A stretch of 35,369 nt of DNA, from NCBI GenBank assembly GCA_016281475.1, contig JAEEIS010000226.1:1-35369 (forward strand), in the 5' to 3' direction. Below the pieces are notes generated by a model. That model was not told where the DNA came from. It made no database searches and was given only the letters and a program-made list of their open reading frames with translations. How positions within the stretch are numbered: position 1 is the stretch's first letter; each line of letters starts with the position of its first letter. This DNA comes from Bacteroidales bacterium (lineage in GTDB: Bacteria; Bacteroidota; Bacteroidia; Bacteroidales; P3). The position numbers were made by a program, and so were the translations under genes. Below are positions 1 through 7,677 of the stretch, piece after piece.

Positions 1-798
1 GAACCTTACGCACGGCTGTCGCCCTACGCGGGTGTGGCATACACAAAGGGGAACCTCACGCTGCGGTATTTTTTTAAAGAGAATTACAGAGTGCCGAACT
101 TCAACGAGTTGTACTATTTCACCGTGGGTCGAAACCTGCAGCCTGAGAAGGCACGGCAGCACAATGTGGGGGTGAGCTATAGCAATAGCCGCATATTGGA
201 CAGCACCTACTTCTGGGACAATGGCATATCGATGGATGGCTACTACAACCGTGTGAGTGATAAGATTATCGCGGTGCCGATGCAGAATATGTTCCTGTGG
301 TCGATGCAGAACTTGGGTGAGGTGGAGGTGAGAGGATTGGACATATCGGCTACGAGCAGGTTCCGGGGTGGTGCGTCGAGTATCTTTATTACGGATGACT
401 GGCGAAGGATGCTGGATATTAGCCTGACGTTGGGCTATTCATACCAGTATGCTGTGGACCGTACTGACGCAGCGAGCAAGGTGTATGGGCATCAGATACC
501 CTACACCCCACGTCATAGTGGCAGCATAGCCCTGACCGCCTCCACCAAGTGGGTGGACGTGGGATATAGCGCGACATTGGTGGGCAGGCGTTACCGCATG
601 AGCCAGAATACGGATGCTAATGTGGTGAGGGGCTATGTGGATCAGGGCATTAAGGTGAGCCGCCAGTTTTGGCTGAAGCACGGCAAACTGGATGTGAAGG
701 CACAGGTACTGAACCTCTTTAATGTGCAGTACGAGGTGGTGAAGAACTACCCCATGATGGGGAGGAACTATAGGGTAGGGGTAGGGTATGTGTTTTAG
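1..798 (+). CDS. TonB-dependent receptor, C-terminal part (BtuB-like), 5' end outside window
   Basis: The reading frame is open from base 1 and ends at TAG 796-798, so this is the last ~265 residues of a longer outer-membrane receptor. It shows alternating beta-strand patterning. A segment resembling the conserved region of BtuB/CirA-type receptors (ENYRVPNFNELYY, then LQPEKARQHNVGV) lies near the N-terminal side of the fragment. It ends in an aromatic-terminated final strand (RNYRVGVGYVF), the usual barrel assembly signal. The plug and TonB box would lie upstream of the window. The next gene is a BtuG-like lipoprotein, which points to corrinoid (vitamin B12) uptake, but the substrate is inferred from that neighbour. 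An iron or haem receptor remains possible. Confidence 0.85.
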   Translation, partial: EPYARLSPYAGVAYTKGNLTLRYFFKENYRVPNFNELYYFTVGRNLQPEKARQHNVGVSYSNSRILDSTYFWDNGISMDGYYNRVSDKIIAVPMQNMFLWSMQNLGEVEVRGLDISATSRFRGGASSIFITDDWRRMLDISLTLGYSYQYAVDRTDAASKVYGHQIPYTPRHSGSIALTASTKWVDVGYSATLVGRRYRMSQNTDANVVRGYVDQGIKVSRQFWLKHGKLDVKAQVLNLFNVQYEVVKNYPMMGRNYRVGVGYVF

Positions 799-813
799 AG
801 AGAATAGAATAGA

Positions 814-858
814 CTAGTATCGCTAGTACAACTAGTATTACTAGGAAAACTAGAAATA
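814..858. repeat. Five 9-bp tandem units beginning with CTAG
   Basis: CTAG tetramers start at 814, 823, 832, 841 and 850, an exact 9 bp period. The units are CTAGTATCG, CTAGTACAA, CTAGTATTA, CTAGGAAAA and CTAGAAATA. The array fills most of the 79 bp gap between the TonB receptor stop and the BtuG-like start. CTAG is self-complementary, so the array can fold back on itself. See the finding on period-phased elements between genes. Confidence 0.8.
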
Positions 859-877
859 ATTTAAAATCAACAATACT

Positions 878-1975
878 ATGAAGAGAACATTCCTATTTCT
901 GGCAGCCTGTGCGCTGCTGCTGACGGTGGGCTGTGAAAAAGACCCCACCACCAACAACTCAACTAACGACGGCACCTACGCCTACGTGCTAAACGAAGGC
1001 GCATGGGGCGGCAACGATGCCGGCATCAGCCGACTGAACATCAAGGACGGCACTATCGAGGTTGACTGGTTTGCGAAGGCGAACGGTCGCGGTCTTGGCG
1101 ACTTGGCACAAGACTTAATCTACTACGGATCTCGCCTTTATGCTTCAGTTAATGGCTCAAACACCATAGAGGTTATAGACCCCGTGACGGGCAAGAGTCT
1201 AAAGCAAATTGACATGGGTAACCGTGGTCCGCGCTATCTGTTGGCTTGTGGTGGAAAAATCTATGTGACCTGTTATGACAAAACGGTGGTGCGCATTGAC
1301 ACTGCCACCCGTGCCATCGATGGCGTTTGTCATTTGAGTGGTATGCAGCCCGAACAGATGTGCATGCTGGGCGGTTCGCTGTATGTATGCAATAGTTGGG
1401 AGTATGACGCCAACGGAAATGCTGTGTACGACAGCACCCTGTCGTGGGTGGATATCGCCTCGTTCAGTGAAATGATGAAACTTGATATTCTCACCGATGC
1501 CGCCACGCAGACCTATGCACTCAACCCCGGTAGAATCAAGTGCAACAGCGATGGAGAGATGTTCATTGCTTGTGCAGGCGACTATGATAAGAAGCCAGCG
1601 CAGACAGTGAAATTCACCATGGGCAGTGGTCCGAAGTTCACCCCCTGTCCCATAACCGTTACCAACTTTGACTTCAATGGCAACGATATGTATTCTTACG
1701 CAACCTCCTATGACGATAATTGGAATCCGACGGCTACATTTTATTGCAACGAGACCCCCATACTCACCAACTACAGCAGCGTCCTTAACAATGCCTATGG
1801 CATCAACATCAATCCCGAGAATGGCGACATATACATCTGCAACAGCCCCTACGGTGTGAACGGCGATGTGTATTGTTTTACGAAAGACGGCACGGAACGT
1901 TGGCATGTAGAGGCAGGCATCTTCGCCTCGAAGGTGGTGTTCGTGAATAATGATGGAAATTGGGATGGGGATTGA
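878..1975 (+). CDS. BtuG-like surface lipoprotein (DUF5074/YncE-type beta-propeller)
   Basis: This is a 365-residue predicted lipoprotein. The signal peptide runs from MKRTFLFLAACALLL to a lipobox-like TVGC, with Cys19 as the lipidated residue. The mature protein starts with the pattern YAYVLNEGAWGGNDAGISRL, which I recognise from the DUF5074 beta-propeller family that includes BtuG. Repeated blade motifs follow (LYASVNGSNTIEVID, KIYVTCYDKTVVRID, GDIYICNSPYG). BtuG proteins sit on the outer face of BtuB and capture B12 with very high affinity. The gene lies 79 bp after a TonB receptor and is followed by a terminator, which fits a BtuB-BtuG pair. Other DUF5074 proteins accompany receptors of unknown substrate, so B12 is likely but not proven. 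Confidence 0.75.
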   Translation: MKRTFLFLAACALLLTVGCEKDPTTNNSTNDGTYAYVLNEGAWGGNDAGISRLNIKDGTIEVDWFAKANGRGLGDLAQDLIYYGSRLYASVNGSNTIEVIDPVTGKSLKQIDMGNRGPRYLLACGGKIYVTCYDKTVVRIDTATRAIDGVCHLSGMQPEQMCMLGGSLYVCNSWEYDANGNAVYDSTLSWVDIASFSEMMKLDILTDAATQTYALNPGRIKCNSDGEMFIACAGDYDKKPAQTVKFTMGSGPKFTPCPITVTNFDFNGNDMYSYATSYDDNWNPTATFYCNETPILTNYSSVLNNAYGININPENGDIYICNSPYGVNGDVYCFTKDGTERWHVEAGIFASKVVFVNNDGNWDGD

Positions 1976-2040
1976 TTTTCATCTCCAGTAATTTTATTTT
2001 AGGGGCAATACAATAAAGTAGCGGTTGCTCCGTTAAATAA

Positions 2041-2069
2041 ACTCCAGCTTAGAAAGGGCTGGGGTTTTT
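2041..2069 (+). terminator. Rho-independent terminator after the BtuG-like gene
   Basis: The arms ACTCCAGCT (2041-2049) and GGCTGGGGT (2057-2065) pair over nine positions with two G-T wobbles around a short loop. A run of five T (2065-2069) follows. It closes the TonB receptor/BtuG unit 20 bp before the antiporter gene. Confidence 0.75.
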
Positions 2070-2089
2070 CTATTTAACAAGATACCGTT

Positions 2090-4345
2090 ATGTCGTCACT
2101 GCCTCCCATATTCCTAGACCTTGCCATCATCCTGATAACGGCGGGGGTTATCACTGTTATCTTTAAGTGGTTGAAGCAGCCGTTGGTGTTGGGATATATA
2201 GTGGCGGGGTTCTTCATCGGGCCGTACTTCCCGTGGTTTCCTGCCATCACTGACGACACCAACATACATGTGTGGAGCGACATCGGTATCGTGTTCCTGA
2301 TGTTCGCCCTTGGCCTTGAATTCAGCATCAAGAAACTGAAGAAGGTGGGTGCCACAGGTGCCATCACTGCCTTGACCGAGTTGGCTATCATGTTTGTGCT
2401 GGGCAATATGGTGGGGCATATATTGGGCATGGGGCACATGGACTGCATCTTCCTCGGCTGTATGCTCTCCATCTCGTCCACCACGATTATTATCAAATCG
2501 TTCGACGACTTGAAACTGAAACAGCAGAAGTTCACCGGCACGGTGACAGCCGTGTTGGTGGTAGAGGACTTGGTGGCGGTGCTGCTGTTGGTGATATTGT
2601 CCACGCTGAGCGTCAGCAAGAGCTTCAATGGTGGCGAACTGGCGTTGAGCATGGTGAAGCTGGGATTCTTTCTTATTGTATGGTTCACCTTCGGCATCTT
2701 CCTTATCCCCACCTTCCTGCGTTGGATGCGGAGGTGGATGACGGAAGAAACCTTATGCATTGTGGCGGTGGGATTGTGCTTCGGGATGGTGGTGCTGGCA
2801 GACTTTGCAGGATTCTCGACCGCTTTGGGTGCCTTTGTGATGGGTGCCATATTGGCGGAAACCATCGAGGCGGACGTGATACACCGCATCATCACCCCCA
2901 TCAAGAATCTGTTTGGAGCCGTGTTCTTCGTGTCGGTGGGCATGTTGGTCGACCCAGGGGTGTTGGTGAAATATTTTGTGCCCATATTGGTGATTGCTGG
3001 CACGGTGGTGCTGTTTAAGTCGAGTGCCGCCACGCTGGGCATCGTGCTCAGTGGCAAGCCGCTGAAGACAGCCATGCAAGGCGGATTCTGCTTCTGTCAG
3101 ATAGGTGAGTTTTCCTTTATTATTGCCGGATTGGGATTGAGCTTCGGAGTCATCGATGCCAACTTGTACCCGATTATTGTGTCGGTCTCAATTATTACAA
3201 CCTTTGTGACGCCCTATATGATAAAGGCCGGACTGCCAGCCTACGAGAAGCTCTATCCCAAGCTGCCCGCGCGGGTGAAGAAGGCGATGGAGCAGTATAG
3301 CACCTCGTCGCGTGTGACGACCCACGAGAAGAAGCTGACCGACTTTGTCAAGAAACAGTTGGTGACAATCCTGCTCTACGGAGTCATCCTGCTGGCGTTA
3401 GCGTTCTTGAGTTTCAGGCTGCTAAAACCAGCGTTGGACGGATTGTTCTCAGGCTGGGGCGCCGCGCCGATATGGGGCAACCTGCTGGGGATGCTGATAA
3501 CGCTGTTTATTATGGCACCGTTCCTGTGGGCATTGGCGGTGAAGAATGTGAACCGCGACCGTGTGCGCAAGATGCTGCACACCTACAACCACAGCCAGGT
3601 GGCTGTGATACCGTTGCTGGCGTTGCGCTATTTCCTGTCGCTCTTCTTTGTGGGTTGGGTGGTGTCGAAATACGTACACTTGGCGGTGGGTCTGCTGTTT
3701 GTCATAGCCATCGTGGTGGTACTGGCCGTGCTGCTCAGCCGCCGAGCCACCGACTTCTACAACCGGATAGAAGACCATTTTGTCACCAACTTCAACCAGC
3801 GGCAGGCACAACATTCGTTCCAGATACCCGAGTCGCTGGAGAAGAACTTCCTGATGGAGCGGATGTTGGTGACACCCTATTCACCGCTGGCGGGACAGAC
3901 GCTGAGCAACTCGCGTCTGCGACAGGACTACCATGTGAATGTGGTCACGGTGGAGCGTGCCGGCAAGGTGTACGACCTGCCCGACAAGGATATGCTCATC
4001 ATGCCGTCGGACCGTTTGACCCTACTGGGCAACGAAGACCAGTTGGCGCGGGCACGAACCGTTGTCGAGGTGGAGCCCGACATGCTCATCCACGACCATT
4101 CCGACCACGAGATAAATACCTACCGCCTAGAGGTGTCGGCAGACAGTCCGTTGGTGGGTATCAGCATACTCAACTCGGGCTTTATGACCAAATACAACGC
4201 TATGGTCATTGGCATCGAGCGTGCGGGCAGCTATATGATCAACCCCATGGCCGATTTCCGTTTCCAGATGGGCGACGTGGTGTGGTTTGTCTCGCCCAAA
4301 GAACTAAAGATTAAAGAATTTCAAGTGCTAAATAACAATTCATGA
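2090..4345 (+). CDS. CPA2-family cation:proton antiporter with two C-terminal TrkA-C domains
   Basis: This is a 751-residue inner-membrane protein. Residues ~5-390 are a chain of hydrophobic segments typical of the Na+/H+ exchanger domain of the KefB/KefC/GerN group, including GIVFLMFALGLEFS and VVEDLVAVLLLV. A further membrane block lies at ~425-560. The C-terminal ~150 residues hold two RCK-C/TrkA-C-like domains, starting near YSPLAGQTLSNSRL and ADSPLVGISILNSG. No complete NAD-binding TrkA-N domain is evident between the membrane part and these, unlike E. coli KefC. A role in K+ or Na+ efflux coupled to H+ and gated by a ligand on TrkA-C is expected from the family. The stop overlaps the next start by 4 nt (ATGA), so it is translationally coupled to the S41 protease. 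Confidence 0.85.
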   Translation: MSSLPPIFLDLAIILITAGVITVIFKWLKQPLVLGYIVAGFFIGPYFPWFPAITDDTNIHVWSDIGIVFLMFALGLEFSIKKLKKVGATGAITALTELAIMFVLGNMVGHILGMGHMDCIFLGCMLSISSTTIIIKSFDDLKLKQQKFTGTVTAVLVVEDLVAVLLLVILSTLSVSKSFNGGELALSMVKLGFFLIVWFTFGIFLIPTFLRWMRRWMTEETLCIVAVGLCFGMVVLADFAGFSTALGAFVMGAILAETIEADVIHRIITPIKNLFGAVFFVSVGMLVDPGVLVKYFVPILVIAGTVVLFKSSAATLGIVLSGKPLKTAMQGGFCFCQIGEFSFIIAGLGLSFGVIDANLYPIIVSVSIITTFVTPYMIKAGLPAYEKLYPKLPARVKKAMEQYSTSSRVTTHEKKLTDFVKKQLVTILLYGVILLALAFLSFRLLKPALDGLFSGWGAAPIWGNLLGMLITLFIMAPFLWALAVKNVNRDRVRKMLHTYNHSQVAVIPLLALRYFLSLFFVGWVVSKYVHLAVGLLFVIAIVVVLAVLLSRRATDFYNRIEDHFVTNFNQRQAQHSFQIPESLEKNFLMERMLVTPYSPLAGQTLSNSRLRQDYHVNVVTVERAGKVYDLPDKDMLIMPSDRLTLLGNEDQLARARTVVEVEPDMLIHDHSDHEINTYRLEVSADSPLVGISILNSGFMTKYNAMVIGIERAGSYMINPMADFRFQMGDVVWFVSPKELKIKEFQVLNNNS

Positions 4346-5979
4346 AACAACGATTTCTAACGCTGGCACTGCTGACGGCCTTCTGCGTCACTGCCCATGC
4401 ACAAAATGACAAGGGTTTTGAAATCTCCAAGAACTTGGAGATATTCGCCAATGTATACCGTAACCTCCACCAGAACTATGTGGACGACGTAGACCCCGGC
4501 AAGACGATGAAGGTGGCCATCGATGCCATGCTTGCTTCGATGGACCCCTACACCAACTATTTCGCCGAGAGCGACATGGAGGACGTGAAGATGCAGGTGC
4601 TCGGACAGTATGGCGGCATTGGGTCGCTCATACACCAGGAGGGCGGCAACATCTATGTGGCTGAGCCTTACAAAGACCTTCCGGCCGACAAGGCGGGACT
4701 GAAGATTGGCGACCGCATACTGGCCGTCAACGGCGAGAGCACAGAGGGTAGAAGCAATGCCGACGTGAGTGCCGCCATGCGCGGTCAGGCAGGCACCGAC
4801 GTGACGCTACGCCTGGAGCGTGACGGCAAAGAATTCGAAGTCACCATCACCCGTGCCGAGATACGTCTGCCCAACCTCTCTTATAGCGGCATGGTGGCGG
4901 GCAATATCGGCTATATACGTCTCGATGAGTTCACTCAGAATGCCGCCAAGAACGTGCGCGATGCCTTCCGTCAGCTCAAACGCGACCACCCCGACATGAA
5001 GGGCATTATCCTCGACCTCCGTGGCAATGGTGGCGGCCTGATGGGTGAGGCAGTGGACATCGTCAATATCTGGGTCAAGGCTGGTGAGTTGGTGGTGGAG
5101 ACTAAGGGCAAGGTGGCATCCAAGAACATCAAGAGTCGCACCCGCATGGCTCCCGAAGACCTCGAAATACCGCTGGTGGTGCTTATCAACGGCAGCAGCG
5201 CGTCGGCAAGCGAGATTGTCAGTGGCAGCCTGCAGGACTTGGACCGTGCCGTCATCATCGGCAGCCGCTCGTTCGGCAAGGGGCTGGTGCAGAACATTGT
5301 GCCTATGCCTTACAACAGCCAGATGAAAGTCACCGTGTCGAAATACTTCATCCCTAGCGGACGCTGCATCCAGGCCATCGACTACAAGCACCGCGACGAG
5401 AATGGCCGTGCCGTCAAGGTGCCCGACTCGTTGAAGACAGCCTTCTCCACCCGCAACGGGCGCACCGTCTACGACGGTTTTGGCATTGAGCCCGACGTGG
5501 AGGTGGAACACGAGGCCTCCTCGCTGCTGTCGGTGGCATTGTACAACCGATTCCACTTCTTCAACTATGCTGTCAAATTCGCCAAGGAGCATCCCTCCAT
5601 TGCCCCCGCTGGCGAGTTCCAAATCACCGACGAGATTTGGCAGGATTTTGTGAACTATCTGTCCGACAAGACCTACGAGTACACTACCTACACCGAGAAC
5701 ATCATCGCCGACCTGCGCAAGGTGGCGGAAGAGGAGAACTATATGGACAACCTCAAGCAGCAGATTGACCAACTGGAGAAGACCTACAAGGATGCCAAGA
5801 AAGAGGACTTGAACCGCAATCGCGAAGAGATAAGCCAGCTGCTGAAAGATGCCATTCTGGTGCACTACTACTATCGCCGTGGCTGCATAGAAGGCGCATT
5901 GGCGGACGACCCCGACGTGAAGAAAGCTGTCGAAATCCTCTCATCGCCTGCCGAATACAACAAGATACTAGGAAAGTAA
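4342..5979 (+). CDS. C-terminal processing peptidase, S41 family, with PDZ domain
   Basis: This is a 545-residue secreted or periplasmic protease. The signal peptide MKQRFLTLALLTAFCVTAHA is followed by an N-terminal helical region and a PDZ domain (~90-170, with GGIGSLI and ADKAGLKIGDRILAVNG). The S41 core is at ~180-390. The catalytic pair is clear: Ser288 in GSSASASEI and Lys313 in FGKGLVQ, 25 residues apart as in CtpA/CtpB/Prc. A ~150-residue C-terminal helical extension follows, rich in charged residues (KQQIDQLEKTYKDAKKEDL). Such proteases trim or degrade envelope proteins with nonpolar C-termini. The gene overlaps the antiporter gene upstream by 4 nt. The downstream ligase-type gene starts 22 bp later. 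Confidence 0.9.
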   Translation: MKQRFLTLALLTAFCVTAHAQNDKGFEISKNLEIFANVYRNLHQNYVDDVDPGKTMKVAIDAMLASMDPYTNYFAESDMEDVKMQVLGQYGGIGSLIHQEGGNIYVAEPYKDLPADKAGLKIGDRILAVNGESTEGRSNADVSAAMRGQAGTDVTLRLERDGKEFEVTITRAEIRLPNLSYSGMVAGNIGYIRLDEFTQNAAKNVRDAFRQLKRDHPDMKGIILDLRGNGGGLMGEAVDIVNIWVKAGELVVETKGKVASKNIKSRTRMAPEDLEIPLVVLINGSSASASEIVSGSLQDLDRAVIIGSRSFGKGLVQNIVPMPYNSQMKVTVSKYFIPSGRCIQAIDYKHRDENGRAVKVPDSLKTAFSTRNGRTVYDGFGIEPDVEVEHEASSLLSVALYNRFHFFNYAVKFAKEHPSIAPAGEFQITDEIWQDFVNYLSDKTYEYTTYTENIIADLRKVAEEENYMDNLKQQIDQLEKTYKDAKKEDLNRNREEISQLLKDAILVHYYYRRGCIEGALADDPDVKKAVEILSSPAEYNKILGK

Positions 5980-5980
5980 G

Positions 5981-6001
5981 TTTCACCTTTCAATTATAAA
6001 A
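5981..6001. repeat. Three 7-bp units abutting the ligase start codon
   Basis: TTTCACC (5981-5987), TTTCAAT (5988-5994) and TATAAAA (5995-6001) run in 7 bp phase directly into ATG 6002. The unit resembles the TTTCAAC arms of the in-gene elements at 7434-7454 and 8344-8371. Confidence 0.5.
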
Positions 6002-7618
6002 ATGAGATTATCAATCCATCGTAAGATATATGTCGTACTGCTCTGCCTGCTGGCGGCTTCGATGACCACTTCGGTTTTTGCCGCCAATCTGGTGTGGACA
6101 CTCCTGTTGGTCAACTGGGTGGCGGAGTGGAACTGGAAAGAGAAGTTTGCCGACTTCCGTCACAACCATCTCCTGCAGGCATTCCTAATGCTGTTGGGAG
6201 TCCATCTGCTGTGGCTTATCGGCACCAGCAATATGGATTACGCCCTCTTCGACCTGCAGAAGAAGCTTCCTCTCTTTGCCATACCCCTCGTGGTGCTGAC
6301 CAGCCGACCACTGGAGCAGCTGGAGCGGCTGAACGTGGGCATAGCCTACACCGCTGCCGTGATGGTGGTTTCCATCATTGGCGTAGTGCGCTACTTCACC
6401 ATGCCCGACCTCCCTTACCGCGACATCATCCCCTACATCTCCCACATCCGCTATGGCCTCAACGTCTGCATGACGCTTGTGCTGCTGGCCTATGCCGCCT
6501 TCCGCTATCGCTACGTGTGGCTCTATATCGTCAACCTTTTGTTGGCAGTGTGGTTCTGTGTGGTGTTGATGATACTCCACGCCTACACCGCCTTCATCAT
6601 CCTGCTCGTCATTCCGCTGGTGCTGTTGGTGGGCTATGGCTGTAGGCTGTCGCGCAAGCCGCGCATTGGTTTCACCATTGGCTATTGCGCCATCGTGTTG
6701 GCACTGGCTGCCTTAGTGGGCAGATATGCTGATGGCTACTACCGCCTGCGCCCCCTTTCCACTGAGCCGCTAAAGACCTGCACCGCCAATGGCAATCCCT
6801 ATCTTCACCGTCAGGACGGCCTTATTGAGAATGGCAACTACATTCACCAATACGTCTGCGAGAAGGAGATGCGCCAGCAGTGGGCCCAACTCAGCGACTA
6901 TCCCATTGACTCGCTCACTCCCATCGGCTACACCGTCTATCCCGCCCTGCTGCGATATCTCAACGGCATGGGCGTCACCAAAGACAGCGTGGGCATGACT
7001 CATCTCACTCCTGCCGATGTGGAGGCTATCGAGAAGGGCATCGCCAATCCCGTATATCTGAAGCCGGGGCCGCGCAAGATGCTCTATGTCCTCTTCTACG
7101 AATATGAGAATTACCGCTGCTACCACAGCGTGAACAACTTCTCCGTCCTGCAGCGACTCGACCTATGGGCCAGTGGCTGGCGTGTATTCCTCCAGCATCC
7201 ACTGCTGGGTGTGGGCACTGGCGACGTGGTAGATGCCTGCCACCAGCAATTGCGCCTAGACGGCTCGCCCCTGGCCGACACAGAGTTGCACACCCACAAC
7301 CAGTATCTCAACTTCCTGTTGGCCTTCGGTCTGCTGGGTTTCGGCCTCATCGCCTTCTTCTTCATCCGAGCCATAGTCAGGGGGGTGGAATGTGGAAAGA
7401 GGAAAGTGGAAACTTCAGCCGTCGCGACAAACAACTCTCAACTGTCAATTCTCTACGTTGCCTTCCTCTGCATCCTGCTCATCTCCTTCATCAGCGAGGA
7501 CACACTCGAGACCCTGGCGGGCATCACCTTCTCCGTCATGGGCTTCTCCCTCCTCAGCCCACGTAAGGGCGTACCCCCGTGCACGTCCAATGATGGCGAC
7601 CATCCTATACGTTCATAG
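6002..7618 (+). CDS. O-antigen ligase/polymerase-like (Wzy_C) membrane protein with an in-frame repeat insertion
   Basis: This is a 538-residue polytopic membrane protein with about ten hydrophobic segments and a large extracytoplasmic loop at ~250-400. The Wzy_C signature is visible: LLGVGTGDVV, then LHTHNQYLNFLLAFGLLGFG, with the His-Asn of the O-antigen ligase/polymerase group. It probably transfers or polymerises a lipid-linked glycan on the periplasmic side; the substrate is unknown. Residues 462-484 (from VECGKRKVETS to QLSIL) are encoded by a repeat element at 7385-7454, placed in the loop between two C-terminal membrane segments. The last ~17 residues (RKGVPPCTSNDGDHPIRS) are encoded by another repeat (7563-7588), so the original C-terminus has probably been replaced. 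The protein may still be functional because both insertions avoid membrane helices. Confidence 0.75.
   Translation: MRLSIHRKIYVVLLCLLAASMTTSVFAANLVWTLLLVNWVAEWNWKEKFADFRHNHLLQAFLMLLGVHLLWLIGTSNMDYALFDLQKKLPLFAIPLVVLTSRPLEQLERLNVGIAYTAAVMVVSIIGVVRYFTMPDLPYRDIIPYISHIRYGLNVCMTLVLLAYAAFRYRYVWLYIVNLLLAVWFCVVLMILHAYTAFIILLVIPLVLLVGYGCRLSRKPRIGFTIGYCAIVLALAALVGRYADGYYRLRPLSTEPLKTCTANGNPYLHRQDGLIENGNYIHQYVCEKEMRQQWAQLSDYPIDSLTPIGYTVYPALLRYLNGMGVTKDSVGMTHLTPADVEAIEKGIANPVYLKPGPRKMLYVLFYEYENYRCYHSVNNFSVLQRLDLWASGWRVFLQHPLLGVGTGDVVDACHQQLRLDGSPLADTELHTHNQYLNFLLAFGLLGFGLIAFFFIRAIVRGVECGKRKVETSAVATNNSQLSILYVAFLCILLISFISEDTLETLAGITFSVMGFSLLSPRKGVPPCTSNDGDHPIRS
7385..7454. repeat. In-frame period-7 inverted-repeat element, copy A
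   Basis: The left arm has four 7-bp units: GTGGAAT, GTGGAAA, GAGGAAA, GTGGAAA (7385-7412). An 8 bp spacer leads to the palindromic core GTCGCGAC (7421-7428). The right arm has three 7-bp units: ACTCTCA, ACTGTCA, ATTCTCT (7434-7454). The element lies inside the ligase gene and is read as VECGKRKVETSAVATNNSQL without breaking the frame. It is the same kind of element as copy B at 8293-8373, with the same arm-to-core distance. Confidence 0.85.
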
Positions 7619-7656
7619 CAACTAATATTCGGGCGTACACGGGGATACGCCCCTAC
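7563..7656. repeat. Inverted repeat pair spanning the ligase 3' end and the M16 leader
   Basis: The 26-mer at 7563-7588 (GTAAGGGCGTACCCCCGTGC...) matches the reverse complement of 7631-7656 at 22 of 26 positions. They are separated by 42 bp. Each arm also contains a short internal palindrome (GGGCGTA with TACGCCC at 7631-7652). The left arm supplies the last residues of the ligase ORF; its stop is at 7616-7618. The right arm lies in the leader of the M16 gene. It looks like a small mobile palindromic repeat. Confidence 0.75.
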
Positions 7657-7677
7657 ATTTCAACTTTCGATTCACCA

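Noticed and set aside
2074..3075. 333-codon minus-strand frame
   Set aside because: Shadow of the antiporter gene; Thr/Asn/Ser-rich composition is the reverse complement of membrane-helix codons.
4807..5865. 352-codon minus-strand frame
   Set aside because: Shadow of the S41 protease gene, which has its catalytic Ser/Lys pair and signal peptide.
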